This document shows, one piece after another, positions 52,527 to 62,638 of a stretch of DNA of 64,000 nt. The notes under the pieces were generated by a model. That model worked only from the letters and a program-made list of their open reading frames with translations. It had not been told where the DNA came from and made no database searches. The first letter of the stretch is position 1, and each line of letters begins with the position of its first letter. The position numbers and the translations under genes are program-made. The DNA is from Flavobacterium geliluteum. Lineage in GTDB: Bacteria; Bacteroidota; Bacteroidia; Flavobacteriales; Flavobacteriaceae. The DNA lies in contig NZ_JAGFBV010000017.1 of the NCBI RefSeq assembly GCF_017948595.1, positions 1 to 64,000 on the forward strand, given 5' to 3'.

Positions 52527-53450
52527 TCAATAATTTCCGATCCAGGAAAAATGAGTATTGATGATTTCTTCTTTTTTAGAGTTGATAAAATCAAGGTAGG
52601 CAATTGCGACCGGAGACGATTTTTTTGATGTAAGTGATATCAGGTTCCATGTAGTAATAATAGGAAGTCCTTTTACTTTTATAATTTGTAGATCATTATT
52701 TTTTAATTCATTTTTAATACCAATTAAAGGCATAATAGAACAACCTAATCCAGAGAGTACGGCCTGTTTTACTGCTTCATTAGACGTAAGCTCGATTTTT
52801 TTTTGGACAGAAAATTTATTAGTTGTAATAAAACGTTCCATAGCATTTCGAGTCGCAGAACCTTGTTCTCGGTAGATTATAGGTGTGTTTTCAAATAAGT
52901 TTTTTTTATCATTGGATTTTTTCAGATTCAATTGATTGCTTCCCACAAAGAAGAGACTGTTTTGCATCAGTTCTACTTTTGTGATATTTAATTTTTTTGG
53001 CAAAACCGAGACCAATGCAAAATCTACCTCATTTAACTCTAAACTTTTTAAAACTCCTGATTTGTTTGTCACATCAATAATAAGTTCTACGCCCGGATTT
53101 TGTTTCATAAATTCTGACACAAAATAGGGCATTACATATTTGCCCGTGGATACAATTGATATTTTTAGTCTTCCGGAAAGTTGCCCTTGATACGTTAAGG
53201 TTTTGTGATTAATAGCATTTACTTCGTTGAGTATTTTCTCAGCAGCTTCGGCAATTTCTCTTCCAAATTCGGTGATATAGATTTTTCTACCTACTACTTC
53301 GGTAAGGGGAATTGGAAATTGATCCTGAAAATTTTTTAGTTGTATTGATACAGCGGGCTGCGTCAGATGTAGTTCTTCAGAAGCTTTTGTGATGCTTTGG
53401 ATTTGACAAATTTTCAAGAATATTTGAAGTTGATGCAAAGTATAATTCAT
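52527..53450 (-). CDS. LysR family regulator of the dab operon
   Basis: The protein has 307 residues. The N-terminal HTH (MNYTLHQLQIFLKICQIQSI, then TQPAVSIQLKNFQDQF) and substrate-binding domain (LKISIVSTGKYVMPYFVSEF) are of the CbbR/CysB-like type. It is divergent from the small protein-DabB-DabA genes, starting about 105 bp from the first of them. CbbR-type LysR proteins control CO2-fixing or carbon-concentrating genes elsewhere, so a carbon-linked signal is plausible. Confidence 0.9.
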   Translation of the reverse strand: MNYTLHQLQIFLKICQIQSITKASEELHLTQPAVSIQLKNFQDQFPIPLTEVVGRKIYITEFGREIAEAAEKILNEVNAINHKTLTYQGQLSGRLKISIVSTGKYVMPYFVSEFMKQNPGVELIIDVTNKSGVLKSLELNEVDFALVSVLPKKLNITKVELMQNSLFFVGSNQLNLKKSNDKKNLFENTPIIYREQGSATRNAMERFITTNKFSVQKKIELTSNEAVKQAVLSGLGCSIMPLIGIKNELKNNDLQIIKVKGLPIITTWNLISLTSKKSSPVAIAYLDFINSKKEEIINTHFSWIGNY

Positions 53451-53555
53451 AAAAATTGTTTATGTATTTCATAACAAATATAAATAAAAATTTATGGATA
53501 TAATGGATAATCTTTGTGCCGGATTATAAGTTTAATCAATAAAAAAAAAACAATT

Positions 53556-53873
53556 ATGGAAACAAATGGATTAATTAAATCTGACAAAATCATGCAAAAA
53601 ATTCAGTTGGTACAAGGAGAATTTACTCCGTCTGAAGCTTCAGATGTGATAATGTCTTTGATTGATGAAAAAATAAATTTTCATCATAATCAAAGACTTC
53701 AAAAATGGGAACAAAACCATAAACATGATTCCGAGGAATTAGAGGATAGAATTAAGCAACTCGAAAAAGAAAAGCAAAAAACTAGAGAATTCATTGCCAA
53801 TGCTAAAGCCCTAAAAAAAAACATTCTCATTAATGGTATTCTTGAAATCGCGATTGTAGAAAACCTATTATAA
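53556..53873 (+). CDS. Small coiled-coil protein, first gene of the dab operon
   Basis: The protein has 105 residues from the ATG at 53556 (METNGLIKSDKIMQKIQLVQ). The frame opens at 53514 but those codons precede the likely leader. The middle is strongly charged and coiled-coil-like (DSEELEDRIKQLEKEKQKTR). It ends ILINGILEIAIVENLL. There is no signal peptide or membrane helix. It lies 11 bp before dabB, so it is likely a functional partner, perhaps a regulator or assembly factor. I do not recognise a family. Confidence 0.8.
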   Translation: METNGLIKSDKIMQKIQLVQGEFTPSEASDVIMSLIDEKINFHHNQRLQKWEQNHKHDSEELEDRIKQLEKEKQKTREFIANAKALKKNILINGILEIAIVENLL

Positions 53874-53884
53874 AAATAAAAAAA

Positions 53885-55324
53885 ATGATAAAAAAAAATC
53901 ACGTGGCTCAATTGCTAAACAAGATAATAAATTATTTTTTATGGATATTTTTCATGGGTAATTTGGCTTATTTAATATGTTTTTATCCAAATGTTCAGCC
54001 ATGGTATTATAAGGGTTTTTTAAAAATTAATGGTTTTACATTACTTATCTGGACATTAGCAACTTTTTTTAGCGCTCTCATCAATAGTTATGCAAAGAAC
54101 TATTTGAAAGGCTTTAAGTATTACAATAAATTTTCCTTGCTTTGTTTAGGATTTACAGGATCTATTATGGTTTTTGTAATGGCAAATCACGTGCTACTTT
54201 TATTAATGATGTGGGGATTAATGGGCGTATTTATGTCGCAATTAATAGGTGTCGATTCTCGATGGGGCGAAGCCACAGAGGCTTCAAAATTTGCGCTTCG
54301 CTACTTTGCCACCGGAAGTTTGTTTTTAAGTACGGGAGTTTTATTACTGGCTTTTCAAACGGGAGATTTTACTTTAAGTGGCATTCTTTCTAAGTTAAAT
54401 AATGTATCGCATTCCATTACTTTATTGTCAGGTTTGTGTATTATTATTGCTGCGATTATTCAATCGGCAATATATCCTTTTCATCGTTGGCTCCTTTCGG
54501 CGATGACAGCACCTACGCCAGCTTCGGCTTTAATGCATGCAGGATTTGTAAACGGTTCGGGAATTTTATTGACGCTATTCTCAACTGTTTTATTTGCATC
54601 AGATACGCTGATTATTTTATTTATTATTGGAGGTTTAACTGCGGTTATTGCACAATTTACTAAACTTTTACAAGTAAATGTGAAACAAAAATTAGCCTGT
54701 TCTACTATTGCTCAAATGGGTTTTATGATTATGCAGTGTGGTTTGGGTTTTTTTAATGCGGCTATTGTTCACTTAATCCTTCATGGATTTTACAAAGCAT
54801 ATTTATTTTTATCCTCAGGAGAAGAGATAGGATATGCTAAACCGCAAAAACCAATTAATATTAAAATCAAGCCTTTGCAAGTTATAATTGTACTATTTTT
54901 TGGAGTTCTAGGTGCTTTTATGTTTGCGTATTTAACCGGAAAAGGGATCGAATTAAATAGTGGTATTTTTTTAACACTTATCGTTGCGATAACCGTCGGT
55001 CAGGCTACCTATAATATCATTAAAGAGCAGCAAATTACAATTTTGCAAAAAACATTTTTACCTCCCCTTTTATTTATTTGCGGTATATTTTCCTATGCGC
55101 TCATGTACAAAGTCGTTACGGGTTTGATGTGGGATATGCCACTCAGAGAAGCTCCCTTACCACTATCTTTGATTGAGGTGCTATTTGGAATTGTATTTTT
55201 AATAGGTTTTTTTATAATGAAATTAGGGGTTTATCGAAAATATCCTGTCTTGTATGTCAAATTGTTGAACATTTCTCAACCTGACAAAAAAACTGTTTTA
55301 ATGTATAAATCTAAATCACTGTAA
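53885..55324 (+). CDS. dabB: DabB, proton-conducting membrane subunit of an inorganic carbon transporter
   Basis: This 479-residue polytopic protein is related to complex I / Mrp antiporter subunits (about 13-14 helices). The conserved core is visible in IQSAIYPFHRWLLSAMTAPT and ASALMHAGFVNGSGILL, with KLACSTIAQMGFMIMQCG and HGFYKAYLFLSSGEE. The lysines and histidine of the proton path are retained. No other complex I subunit genes are nearby, and the stop overlaps the start of dabA by 1 bp, which identifies it as DabB rather than NuoL. It is thought to couple cation flow to CO2 hydration by DabA. Confidence 0.92.
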   Translation: MIKKNHVAQLLNKIINYFLWIFFMGNLAYLICFYPNVQPWYYKGFLKINGFTLLIWTLATFFSALINSYAKNYLKGFKYYNKFSLLCLGFTGSIMVFVMANHVLLLLMMWGLMGVFMSQLIGVDSRWGEATEASKFALRYFATGSLFLSTGVLLLAFQTGDFTLSGILSKLNNVSHSITLLSGLCIIIAAIIQSAIYPFHRWLLSAMTAPTPASALMHAGFVNGSGILLTLFSTVLFASDTLIILFIIGGLTAVIAQFTKLLQVNVKQKLACSTIAQMGFMIMQCGLGFFNAAIVHLILHGFYKAYLFLSSGEEIGYAKPQKPINIKIKPLQVIIVLFFGVLGAFMFAYLTGKGIELNSGIFLTLIVAITVGQATYNIIKEQQITILQKTFLPPLLFICGIFSYALMYKVVTGLMWDMPLREAPLPLSLIEVLFGIVFLIGFFIMKLGVYRKYPVLYVKLLNISQPDKKTVLMYKSKSL

Positions 55325-57690
55325 TGAATTCAATCATTCAAAAAAGTATAGCAGAATCGGCAAAAGTTATCGGAAAAACGTGGCCATTGTATTCATTTGT
55401 AACTTCAAATCCTCTAGCAGGTTACGAACAAATGCCTTTTGAAGAGGCTGTAAAATATGCTAGTCAATTGCTTAATGCAAACGTTTATCCAAATGTTTCA
55501 CTGTTTAGACAAGCATTAAGAAGAGGCGAAATTAATAAAAAAATACTTTGTGATCTACTTGTAGAAAGTCAGTTTTTAGCATCTCCAGAAGATTACTTAA
55601 AGCAAATGGAGTTTCATAAAGCAACATCAGAATTAAATGACCATCATGATTTAGATCGTATTATGGCAAAATGGCTCGCAGCCTTTATGGACGAAGGTCT
55701 GGCTGAATGGGAAATGCCCAATAAAAGCGAAGGTTTTTACAGTGCATGGCGAAAACTAGTAATATATGATTCAGATATTCCTAAAACCGCTATTACAGAA
55801 ATACCCAAAACGAGTCTCGAAGTGCTAACAAATGTTTTAGATGACTACACAGAAGAAGATTTTACTACAATATGTACCTATCATTTGGCGGCATTGCCCG
55901 GCTGGACTGGTTATATCAATCACAGGAGTACATCGAAATCTTTATGGCAAGAGGCTTACCCGATAAACTTGCAGGATTATTTAGGAGTGCGACTTTGGGT
56001 TTCTGAAAAGTTAAAGGTTACAATTGATCCCGAAAAAATGATGTTTTTGTCAATTTCTCCTGTCCAAAAACTACAGCACATTTGGCTAAAAGCATGGGAG
56101 AAAAGCTGGCAAACCGAACTTGTAAAACGAGTAGAAAATCAAAATGTGAGGATATCAAAAGTTCGAGTTAAAAAAGAAATCTCCGATGCCCAAATGGTTT
56201 TTTGCATTGATACAAGGTCAGAATTAATTCGAAGAAATATAGAGAATAAAGGTAATTATGAAACATTTGGATATGCAGGTTTTTTTGGTATAGCAATGGA
56301 TTATGAAAATCTAAATGATGGCATCACTCGTAAATCATGTCCTCCTATTCTAAATTCTGCTTACCTAGTTTCAGAAGTAGCAAAACCAGATACTACCTTA
56401 CAAGTAAAGGCATATCAGCAAAAAAATGATACTCTAAATTTTATAGAATATTTTCTAAAAAGAATGAAAAACATGCTTCCATCTGCCTTTGGGTATGTCG
56501 AAGGATCGGGTTTTTTTTACGGAATATTTTTAGGGATAAGAACGCTTTTACCAGGATCTTTTTACCGATTAAAAAAGAAGAAAGCGAGAGGTCATGAAGC
56601 TATTTACGAACCGCAAATTACAAAGAGTTGTAGTCACGAAAATTCCGATTCAGGTATTCCTTTGCAAGAGAAAGTCGCTATTGTAAAGTCAGCTTTTGAT
56701 CTGATGGGTTGGCAAGAGTTTGCCCCCATTATTATTTTCTTTGGTCACGGAAGCCATTCTGCCAACAATGCTTTTGGTTCGAGTTTAGATTGTGGCGCTT
56801 GCGCTGCGAGTCCTGGCAGACATAACGCCAGAATGTTCGCCAAAATAGCAAATTTACCAGAGGTTAGACAGAGTCTGGAAGAAAATTATAATATAGTAAT
56901 TCCGAGTACAACTATTTTTATTGGAGGAGAGCACAACACTACTACAGACGAGATGGTATTGTTTGATGCCGAGGTTCCGTTATCACATAAAAAAAGGATG
57001 GAAGAATTAAAATTAGATTTAATCAAAGCCCAACGAACCGCTACACAGGAACGTCTTGGTTTTGCAACACATAGTGTGGCTCATGCTCAGAAAAGAGCCA
57101 GCGATTGGGCAGAGACAAGACCCGAATGGGGCTTGGCTAAAAATGCAGGATTTATTGTAGGTCCAAGAGATTTAACACAAAATAATAATTTAGACGGTCG
57201 TTGTTTTTTACATTCTTACAATTGGGAAACAGATACAGGAGGAAAAGCCCTCGAAGCCATCATGCAAGGCCCTATGGTGGTTACGCAATGGATCAACAAT
57301 CACTACTATTTTTCTACAGTAGACAATGCTGTTTTTGGTGGAGGATCCAAAATAACCCATAATATTACAGGAAAATTTGGAGTAGTACAGGGTAATGGAG
57401 GTGATATAAAAATGGGGCTCCCACTGCAATCTCTAATGCAGTCTGATAACGAAATGTATCATCAGCCCTTGCGATTATCTGTACTGATACAAGCACCTGT
57501 TTCGAGAGTACATGATATTCTTTGGAGGAACGAACACATTCAAAACCTACTTGATAACGAATGGGTTTATTTAATGGTTATGGATCCATTAAATAAAAAT
57601 AAGATACAGTATTATCAAAAAAGATTAAACTGGATTTCTGTTGACAAAAAAAGTAAAGTCAACAGAAATAAGAAAGCTATAACGGTTTAA
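55324..57690 (+). CDS. dabA: DabA (DUF2309), zinc-dependent inorganic carbon uptake subunit
   Basis: The protein has 788 residues, as expected for DabA. The beta-carbonic-anhydrase-like site is complete: Cys294 and Asp296 in MVFCIDTRSE, His475 in IIFFGHGSHS, and Cys490 in LDCGACA. The 2- and 15-residue spacings equal those of the characterised Halothiobacillus protein (Cys351/Asp353 and His524/Cys539). With DabB it hydrates CO2 to bicarbonate one way, trapping carbon in the cell. It ends in a strong terminator. No carboxysome or RuBisCO genes are in the window, so in this host the carbon likely feeds anaplerotic carboxylation. Confidence 0.95.
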   Translation: MNSIIQKSIAESAKVIGKTWPLYSFVTSNPLAGYEQMPFEEAVKYASQLLNANVYPNVSLFRQALRRGEINKKILCDLLVESQFLASPEDYLKQMEFHKATSELNDHHDLDRIMAKWLAAFMDEGLAEWEMPNKSEGFYSAWRKLVIYDSDIPKTAITEIPKTSLEVLTNVLDDYTEEDFTTICTYHLAALPGWTGYINHRSTSKSLWQEAYPINLQDYLGVRLWVSEKLKVTIDPEKMMFLSISPVQKLQHIWLKAWEKSWQTELVKRVENQNVRISKVRVKKEISDAQMVFCIDTRSELIRRNIENKGNYETFGYAGFFGIAMDYENLNDGITRKSCPPILNSAYLVSEVAKPDTTLQVKAYQQKNDTLNFIEYFLKRMKNMLPSAFGYVEGSGFFYGIFLGIRTLLPGSFYRLKKKKARGHEAIYEPQITKSCSHENSDSGIPLQEKVAIVKSAFDLMGWQEFAPIIIFFGHGSHSANNAFGSSLDCGACAASPGRHNARMFAKIANLPEVRQSLEENYNIVIPSTTIFIGGEHNTTTDEMVLFDAEVPLSHKKRMEELKLDLIKAQRTATQERLGFATHSVAHAQKRASDWAETRPEWGLAKNAGFIVGPRDLTQNNNLDGRCFLHSYNWETDTGGKALEAIMQGPMVVTQWINNHYYFSTVDNAVFGGGSKITHNITGKFGVVQGNGGDIKMGLPLQSLMQSDNEMYHQPLRLSVLIQAPVSRVHDILWRNEHIQNLLDNEWVYLMVMDPLNKNKIQYYQKRLNWISVDKKSKVNRNKKAITV

Positions 57691-57709
57691 ATTCTTGTAA
57701 ATTAAAAAA

Positions 57710-57749
57710 GAAAGCTGTTTCATAAAACTTGAAACAGCTTTCTTTTTTT
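57710..57749 (+). terminator. Terminator after dabA
   Basis: GAAAGCTGTTTC (57710-57721) pairs with GAAACAGCTTTC (57731-57742), followed by seven T residues. Confidence 0.93.
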
Positions 57750-57922
57750 AGAATAAAAACAAAATCATTATATCTTAATTTTAAGGACGGTTTGGGTCAA
57801 ATTTTATTTCGCTTTTTATGAGTTTTTGTTAATAACTTCCCTTTTCATTGGCTTAAAAATAAACTAAATTTGAAGTTCAATTTTTGTAATTTTATAAAAT
57901 TGCAATTACCTCATTTATAACT

Positions 57923-60900
57923 ATGTACTTAATATTCGATACTGAAACTACTGGATTACCAAAACGTTGGGATGCACCAATAACTGATTCTGATAACTGG
58001 CCTCGCTGTATCCAGATCGCATGGCAGTTGCATGACGAAATGGGAGAATTGATAGAACATCAGGATTATTTGGTAAAACCAGACGGATTTAATATTCCGT
58101 ATGATGCAGAACGCATTCACGGAATTTCTACTGAATTGGCAGAAGCTGAAGGAATTTCGTTGGCCGAAGTTTTAGAGAAATTCAATATTGCTTTAAGTAA
58201 AACCAAATTTATTGTAGGTCAGAATTTAGGTTTTGATGTGAATATTATGGGAGCCGAATTTCATCGTGCCGGAGTAGCTTCTCCCATGAGCACCATGCCG
58301 GTTTTGGATACCTGTACGGAGGTTACGGCTTCATTATTGCAGCTTCCTGGAGGTCGTGGAGGAAAATTCAAACTGCCTACTTTAACGGAGTTACATAGTT
58401 ATCTTTTTAATAAACCTTTCGCAGAAGCGCACAACGCAACGGCAGATGTTGAGGCAACTACGCGTTGTTTTTTGGAGTTAATTAGAAGAGAGGTTTTTAC
58501 AAAAGAAGAACTGGATGTTCCGAAGGATTATTTTAAAGAATTTCAAGAAAGAAATCCACAGGAATTTCCATTAATTGGTTTAAAACACATCAATTTAAAA
58601 GCGGCTTCGGATAAAATCAGGGAGCAACTGAGAGCCTTAGAATCTGTTGACAAACAAACTACGGTTTCAGATTCTGACAGAGCAGATTTTAAAGCAGCGA
58701 AGTATGCGCATTTACACAATCATACTCAGTTTTCGGTTTTACAATCTACTATCGGAATTGGTAATATCGTTGCGGCTACAGCCAAAAATGGTATGCCGGC
58801 GGTTGCCATGACCGATACCGGAAACATGATGGGGGCTTTTCACTTTGTGAGTGCCGTTATGAATCATAATAAAGCGGCTTCTGCCAAAAATAAAGCGTTG
58901 GTTGAAGCGGGTGAAGAGCCAACAGAAACTGAGATGAAGCCAATTGTGGGCTGCGAATTTAATGTTTGTGACAACCATTTAGACAAAAGCAAAAAAGACA
59001 ATGGTAATCAGGTTGTGTTGTTGGCCAAAAACAAAAGAGGTTACCATAATCTGGCAAAAATGTCGTCAATCGCTTTTACAGACGGGTTTTATTATGTTCC
59101 GAGGATTGATCGAAATGTTATTCAAAAATATAAGGAAGATATTATGGTGTTGTCGGGAAATTTATACGGAGAAATTCCGAGTAAAATCCTGAACATCGGA
59201 GAAAACCAGGCCGAAGAAGCGCTAATTTGGTGGAAAGAACAGTTTGGAGATGATTTTTATCTGGAAGTGATGCGTCACAATCAGGAAGATGAAAATCGTG
59301 TAAACAAAACCTTGATTGAGTTTTCGCAAAAACACAATGTCAAATTAATTGCGACAAACAATACCTATTATTTAAATAAAGAAGACGCCAATGCCCACGA
59401 TATTTTGTTGTGTGTAAAAGACGGAGAAAAACAGGCAACGCCTATTGGTCGTGGTCGCGGTTATCGTTACGGATTGCCCAATCAGGAATATTATTATAAG
59501 TCATCGGAAGAGATGAAAGAACTCTTTGCCGATATACCCGAAGCCATTATCAATATTCAGGAAATAGTAGATAAGGTCGAAATTTACTCGCTTTATCGAG
59601 ATGTATTGCTTCCAAAATTTGATATTCCAGAGGAGTTTATAGTTCCAGAAGATGAAGCCGATGGCGGTGTTCGCGGGGAGAATAAATATTTGCGACACCT
59701 GACAATGGTGGGGGCTAAAAAAAGATATGGAGAGATTACCGAAGCGATTCAGGAACGTTTGGATTTTGAGTTATTAACGATTTCGAATTCAGGATACCCG
59801 GGTTACTTTTTGATCGTTCAGGATTTTATCGCCGAAGCCCGAAATATGGATGTTTCGGTAGGTCCAGGCCGTGGTTCTGCGGCGGGTTCTGCTGTTGCTT
59901 ATTGTTTAGGAATTACCAATATTGACCCCATTAAGTACGACTTGCTTTTTGAGCGTTTCCTGAATCCGGATCGTGTGTCGATGCCCGATATTGATATTGA
60001 TTTTGATGATGAAGGCCGTGGTCGTGTTATGGATTATGTAATCAATAAATACGGTAAAAATCAAGTGGCGCAAATTATCACTTATGGTAAAATGGCAACC
60101 AAATCGGCGATTCGTGATACGGCTCGTGTACTGGATTTGCCTTTGTTTGAAGCCGATAGAATTGCAAAACTGATTCCGGGAATGATGCCTTCCAAATGGA
60201 ATTTGGCTCGTTTTATTTCTGAAAGTGAAGATGAGGTAAAAAAAGCACTTCGATCGGATGAATTTGATAATGTAAAAGAGCTGATCGCAATTGCCAACGA
60301 AGGTGATTTGGCCGGGGAGACTATTCAACAGGCAAAAATCCTCGAAGGATCAATGCGAAATACCGGAATTCATGCCTGTGGGGTAATTATTACGCCATCA
60401 GATATTACGAATTTCGTTCCGGTTACTACCGCAAAAGATTCGGATCTGTATGTAACACAGTTTGATAACTCGGTTGCGGAAAGTGCTGGATTGCTAAAAA
60501 TGGATTTCTTGGGTTTGAAGACCCTTACCTTGATAAAAGATACGGTAAAATTAGTAAAATACAGAACCGGAATCGATCTGAATCCAGATGAATTTCCAAT
60601 TGACGATCCGGAAACCTACGAACTTTTTCAGCGAGGAGAAACAGTAGGTATTTTTCAGTATGAGTCGCCAGGAATGCAAAAATACATGAAGGATTTGAAA
60701 CCCACTGTTTTTGGAGATTTAATTGCCATGAATGCTTTGTATCGTCCGGGACCGTTAGAATATATTCCGTCTTTCGTTCGAAGAAAAAATGGCGAAGAGG
60801 AAATCAAATACGATTTGGATGCCTGCGAAGAATACTTGGGAGAAACCTATGGAATTACCGTTTACCAAGAGCAGGTAATGCTTTTGTCGCAATCATTGGC

Positions 60901-62461
60901 TGATTTTACAAAAGGTGAGGCCGACGTTTTGCGTAAGGCGATGGGTAAAAAGCAAAAGGATGTTCTAGATAAAATGAAACCTAAGTTTGTAGAACAAGCG
61001 GCAGCAAAAGGTCATGATGCTAAGATTTTAGAAAAAATCTGGAAAGACTGGGAGGCTTTTGCAAGTTATGCTTTTAATAAATCGCACTCTACTTGTTATG
61101 CCTGGATTGCCTATCAAACAGCGTATTTAAAAGCGCATTTTCCTGCAGAATATATGGCTGCGGTTCTTTCAAATAATATGAATGATATCAAACAGGTGTC
61201 CTTTTTTATGGAAGAATGTAAGCGCATGGGCTTACAGGTTTTAGGTCCTGATGTCAATGAGTCGTATTATAAATTTACGGTAAATGATAATTATGCCGTT
61301 CGTTTTGGGATGGGAGCGATCAAAGGAGTAGGTTCTGGAGCCGTAGCCACTATTGTCGAGAACAGAAAAGACGGTAGATACAAATCGATTTTTGATTTGG
61401 CCAAGCGAATTGATTTGCGTGCTGCCAATAAAAAAGCAATTGAAAATCTGGCGCTTGCGGGAGGATTTGACTCCTTTGAAGGTACTACAAGAGCACAATA
61501 TTTTCATGATGAGGGCGATGGAGTTACTTTTTATGAAAAGGCAATACGGTACGGTTCTAAATTTCAAGAGAATGAAAATTCATCGCAAGTAAGTTTATTT
61601 GGTGAAACGAGTGAGGTACAAATCGCAGAACCTATCGTGCCTCCGTGCGAAGATTGGAGCACAATGGAAAAGCTCGCCAAAGAAAAAGAAGTGGTCGGAA
61701 TTTATATTTCAGGACATCCGCTGGATGATTTTAGATTCGAAATGAAGTATTTCTGCAATGCTCGATTAGAAGCTTTAAAAAGCATGGAACAGCACGTGGG
61801 CAAAAACTTAACTTTTGCAGGAATCATAAACAATGTACAGCATCGTGTTTCTAAAAACGGAAAAGGTTGGGCAATGTTTAATCTCGAAGGTTATGATGAA
61901 AGCTACGAGTTTAGGATTTTTAATGAAGAATACCTGAAGTTTCGTCATTTTTTTATTCAGAATAATTTTGCCCATATAAAAGTATTGATAAAAGACGGCT
62001 GGGTGAATCATGATACAGGTAAAAAATCAGAGCCGAGGCTGCAATTTGTTGAGGTAAAACAGCTGCAGGATGTCTTGGAAACTTTTGCGAAAAAATTGGT
62101 TGTTTTGCTGAATATTCAAGACCTGAAAACCGAATTTATTCATAAACTAAGTGATTTGTTTAGCCAAAACAAAGGAGATAATTCGGTGACATTTGAAATT
62201 ATGGAGCTCGAAAAAATTAAGCGATTGGTTGCCGTAGAGACCACAAATGATTTTACGGAAACAGAGGATGCCATTTTTGCAGAAGAAAGTGAGAACGACG
62301 AAGCAATTGTAGAAGACGCCAAAATTCAGGAAGTAAATGAGGTAGAGGAGATTAATGTTGTCACTAAACTTTCTATGCCTAGTCGTAGAGTAAAAGTTAA
62401 AATCTCTCAAGAATTATTAGCCGAATTAGAAAAAATGCAAATCAACTTTAAATTGAACTAA
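57923..62461 (+). CDS. dnaE: DNA polymerase III alpha subunit with N-terminal proofreading exonuclease
   Basis: This 1512-residue replicative polymerase is longer than E. coli DnaE (1160). Residues 1-190 are a DEDDh exonuclease: Asp7/Glu9 in IFDTETTGL, Asp in VGQNLGFDVNIMG, and His/Asp in AEAHNATADVEATTRCF. The PHP domain begins near 255 (YAHLHNHTQFSVLQ). The C-family polymerase follows, with GPGRGSAAGSAVAYCLGI and catalytic aspartates in MPDIDIDFDDEGRG from residue 687. Later come the thumb/fingers, the HhH, the VVGIYISGHPLDD motif and OB regions near 1250-1400, and an acidic tail. The epsilon-like proofreading domain is thus in the same chain, not a separate dnaQ product. Confidence 0.96.
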   Translation: MYLIFDTETTGLPKRWDAPITDSDNWPRCIQIAWQLHDEMGELIEHQDYLVKPDGFNIPYDAERIHGISTELAEAEGISLAEVLEKFNIALSKTKFIVGQNLGFDVNIMGAEFHRAGVASPMSTMPVLDTCTEVTASLLQLPGGRGGKFKLPTLTELHSYLFNKPFAEAHNATADVEATTRCFLELIRREVFTKEELDVPKDYFKEFQERNPQEFPLIGLKHINLKAASDKIREQLRALESVDKQTTVSDSDRADFKAAKYAHLHNHTQFSVLQSTIGIGNIVAATAKNGMPAVAMTDTGNMMGAFHFVSAVMNHNKAASAKNKALVEAGEEPTETEMKPIVGCEFNVCDNHLDKSKKDNGNQVVLLAKNKRGYHNLAKMSSIAFTDGFYYVPRIDRNVIQKYKEDIMVLSGNLYGEIPSKILNIGENQAEEALIWWKEQFGDDFYLEVMRHNQEDENRVNKTLIEFSQKHNVKLIATNNTYYLNKEDANAHDILLCVKDGEKQATPIGRGRGYRYGLPNQEYYYKSSEEMKELFADIPEAIINIQEIVDKVEIYSLYRDVLLPKFDIPEEFIVPEDEADGGVRGENKYLRHLTMVGAKKRYGEITEAIQERLDFELLTISNSGYPGYFLIVQDFIAEARNMDVSVGPGRGSAAGSAVAYCLGITNIDPIKYDLLFERFLNPDRVSMPDIDIDFDDEGRGRVMDYVINKYGKNQVAQIITYGKMATKSAIRDTARVLDLPLFEADRIAKLIPGMMPSKWNLARFISESEDEVKKALRSDEFDNVKELIAIANEGDLAGETIQQAKILEGSMRNTGIHACGVIITPSDITNFVPVTTAKDSDLYVTQFDNSVAESAGLLKMDFLGLKTLTLIKDTVKLVKYRTGIDLNPDEFPIDDPETYELFQRGETVGIFQYESPGMQKYMKDLKPTVFGDLIAMNALYRPGPLEYIPSFVRRKNGEEEIKYDLDACEEYLGETYGITVYQEQVMLLSQSLADFTKGEADVLRKAMGKKQKDVLDKMKPKFVEQAAAKGHDAKILEKIWKDWEAFASYAFNKSHSTCYAWIAYQTAYLKAHFPAEYMAAVLSNNMNDIKQVSFFMEECKRMGLQVLGPDVNESYYKFTVNDNYAVRFGMGAIKGVGSGAVATIVENRKDGRYKSIFDLAKRIDLRAANKKAIENLALAGGFDSFEGTTRAQYFHDEGDGVTFYEKAIRYGSKFQENENSSQVSLFGETSEVQIAEPIVPPCEDWSTMEKLAKEKEVVGIYISGHPLDDFRFEMKYFCNARLEALKSMEQHVGKNLTFAGIINNVQHRVSKNGKGWAMFNLEGYDESYEFRIFNEEYLKFRHFFIQNNFAHIKVLIKDGWVNHDTGKKSEPRLQFVEVKQLQDVLETFAKKLVVLLNIQDLKTEFIHKLSDLFSQNKGDNSVTFEIMELEKIKRLVAVETTNDFTETEDAIFAEESENDEAIVEDAKIQEVNEVEEINVVTKLSMPSRRVKVKISQELLAELEKMQINFKLN

Positions 62462-62638
62462 ATTTTAACAGTTAAAATTTATTAGATAATTAGTTTTAAG
62501 TGTTAAAAATATGCGTGCATAGTATTTTTTTAGTAATATTGCCTCCAATTACAACGATTGCGCACCAAATCTAACAATGTAAGCACAAATAGAATGTTAA
62601 AATATTTTATTTTTGTATAAAATAATTAAAACAAAATT

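Noticed and set aside
53885..55324. NADH-quinone oxidoreductase subunit (NuoL) assignment
   Set aside because: No other nuo genes are nearby and it is coupled to DUF2309/DabA. This is DabB.
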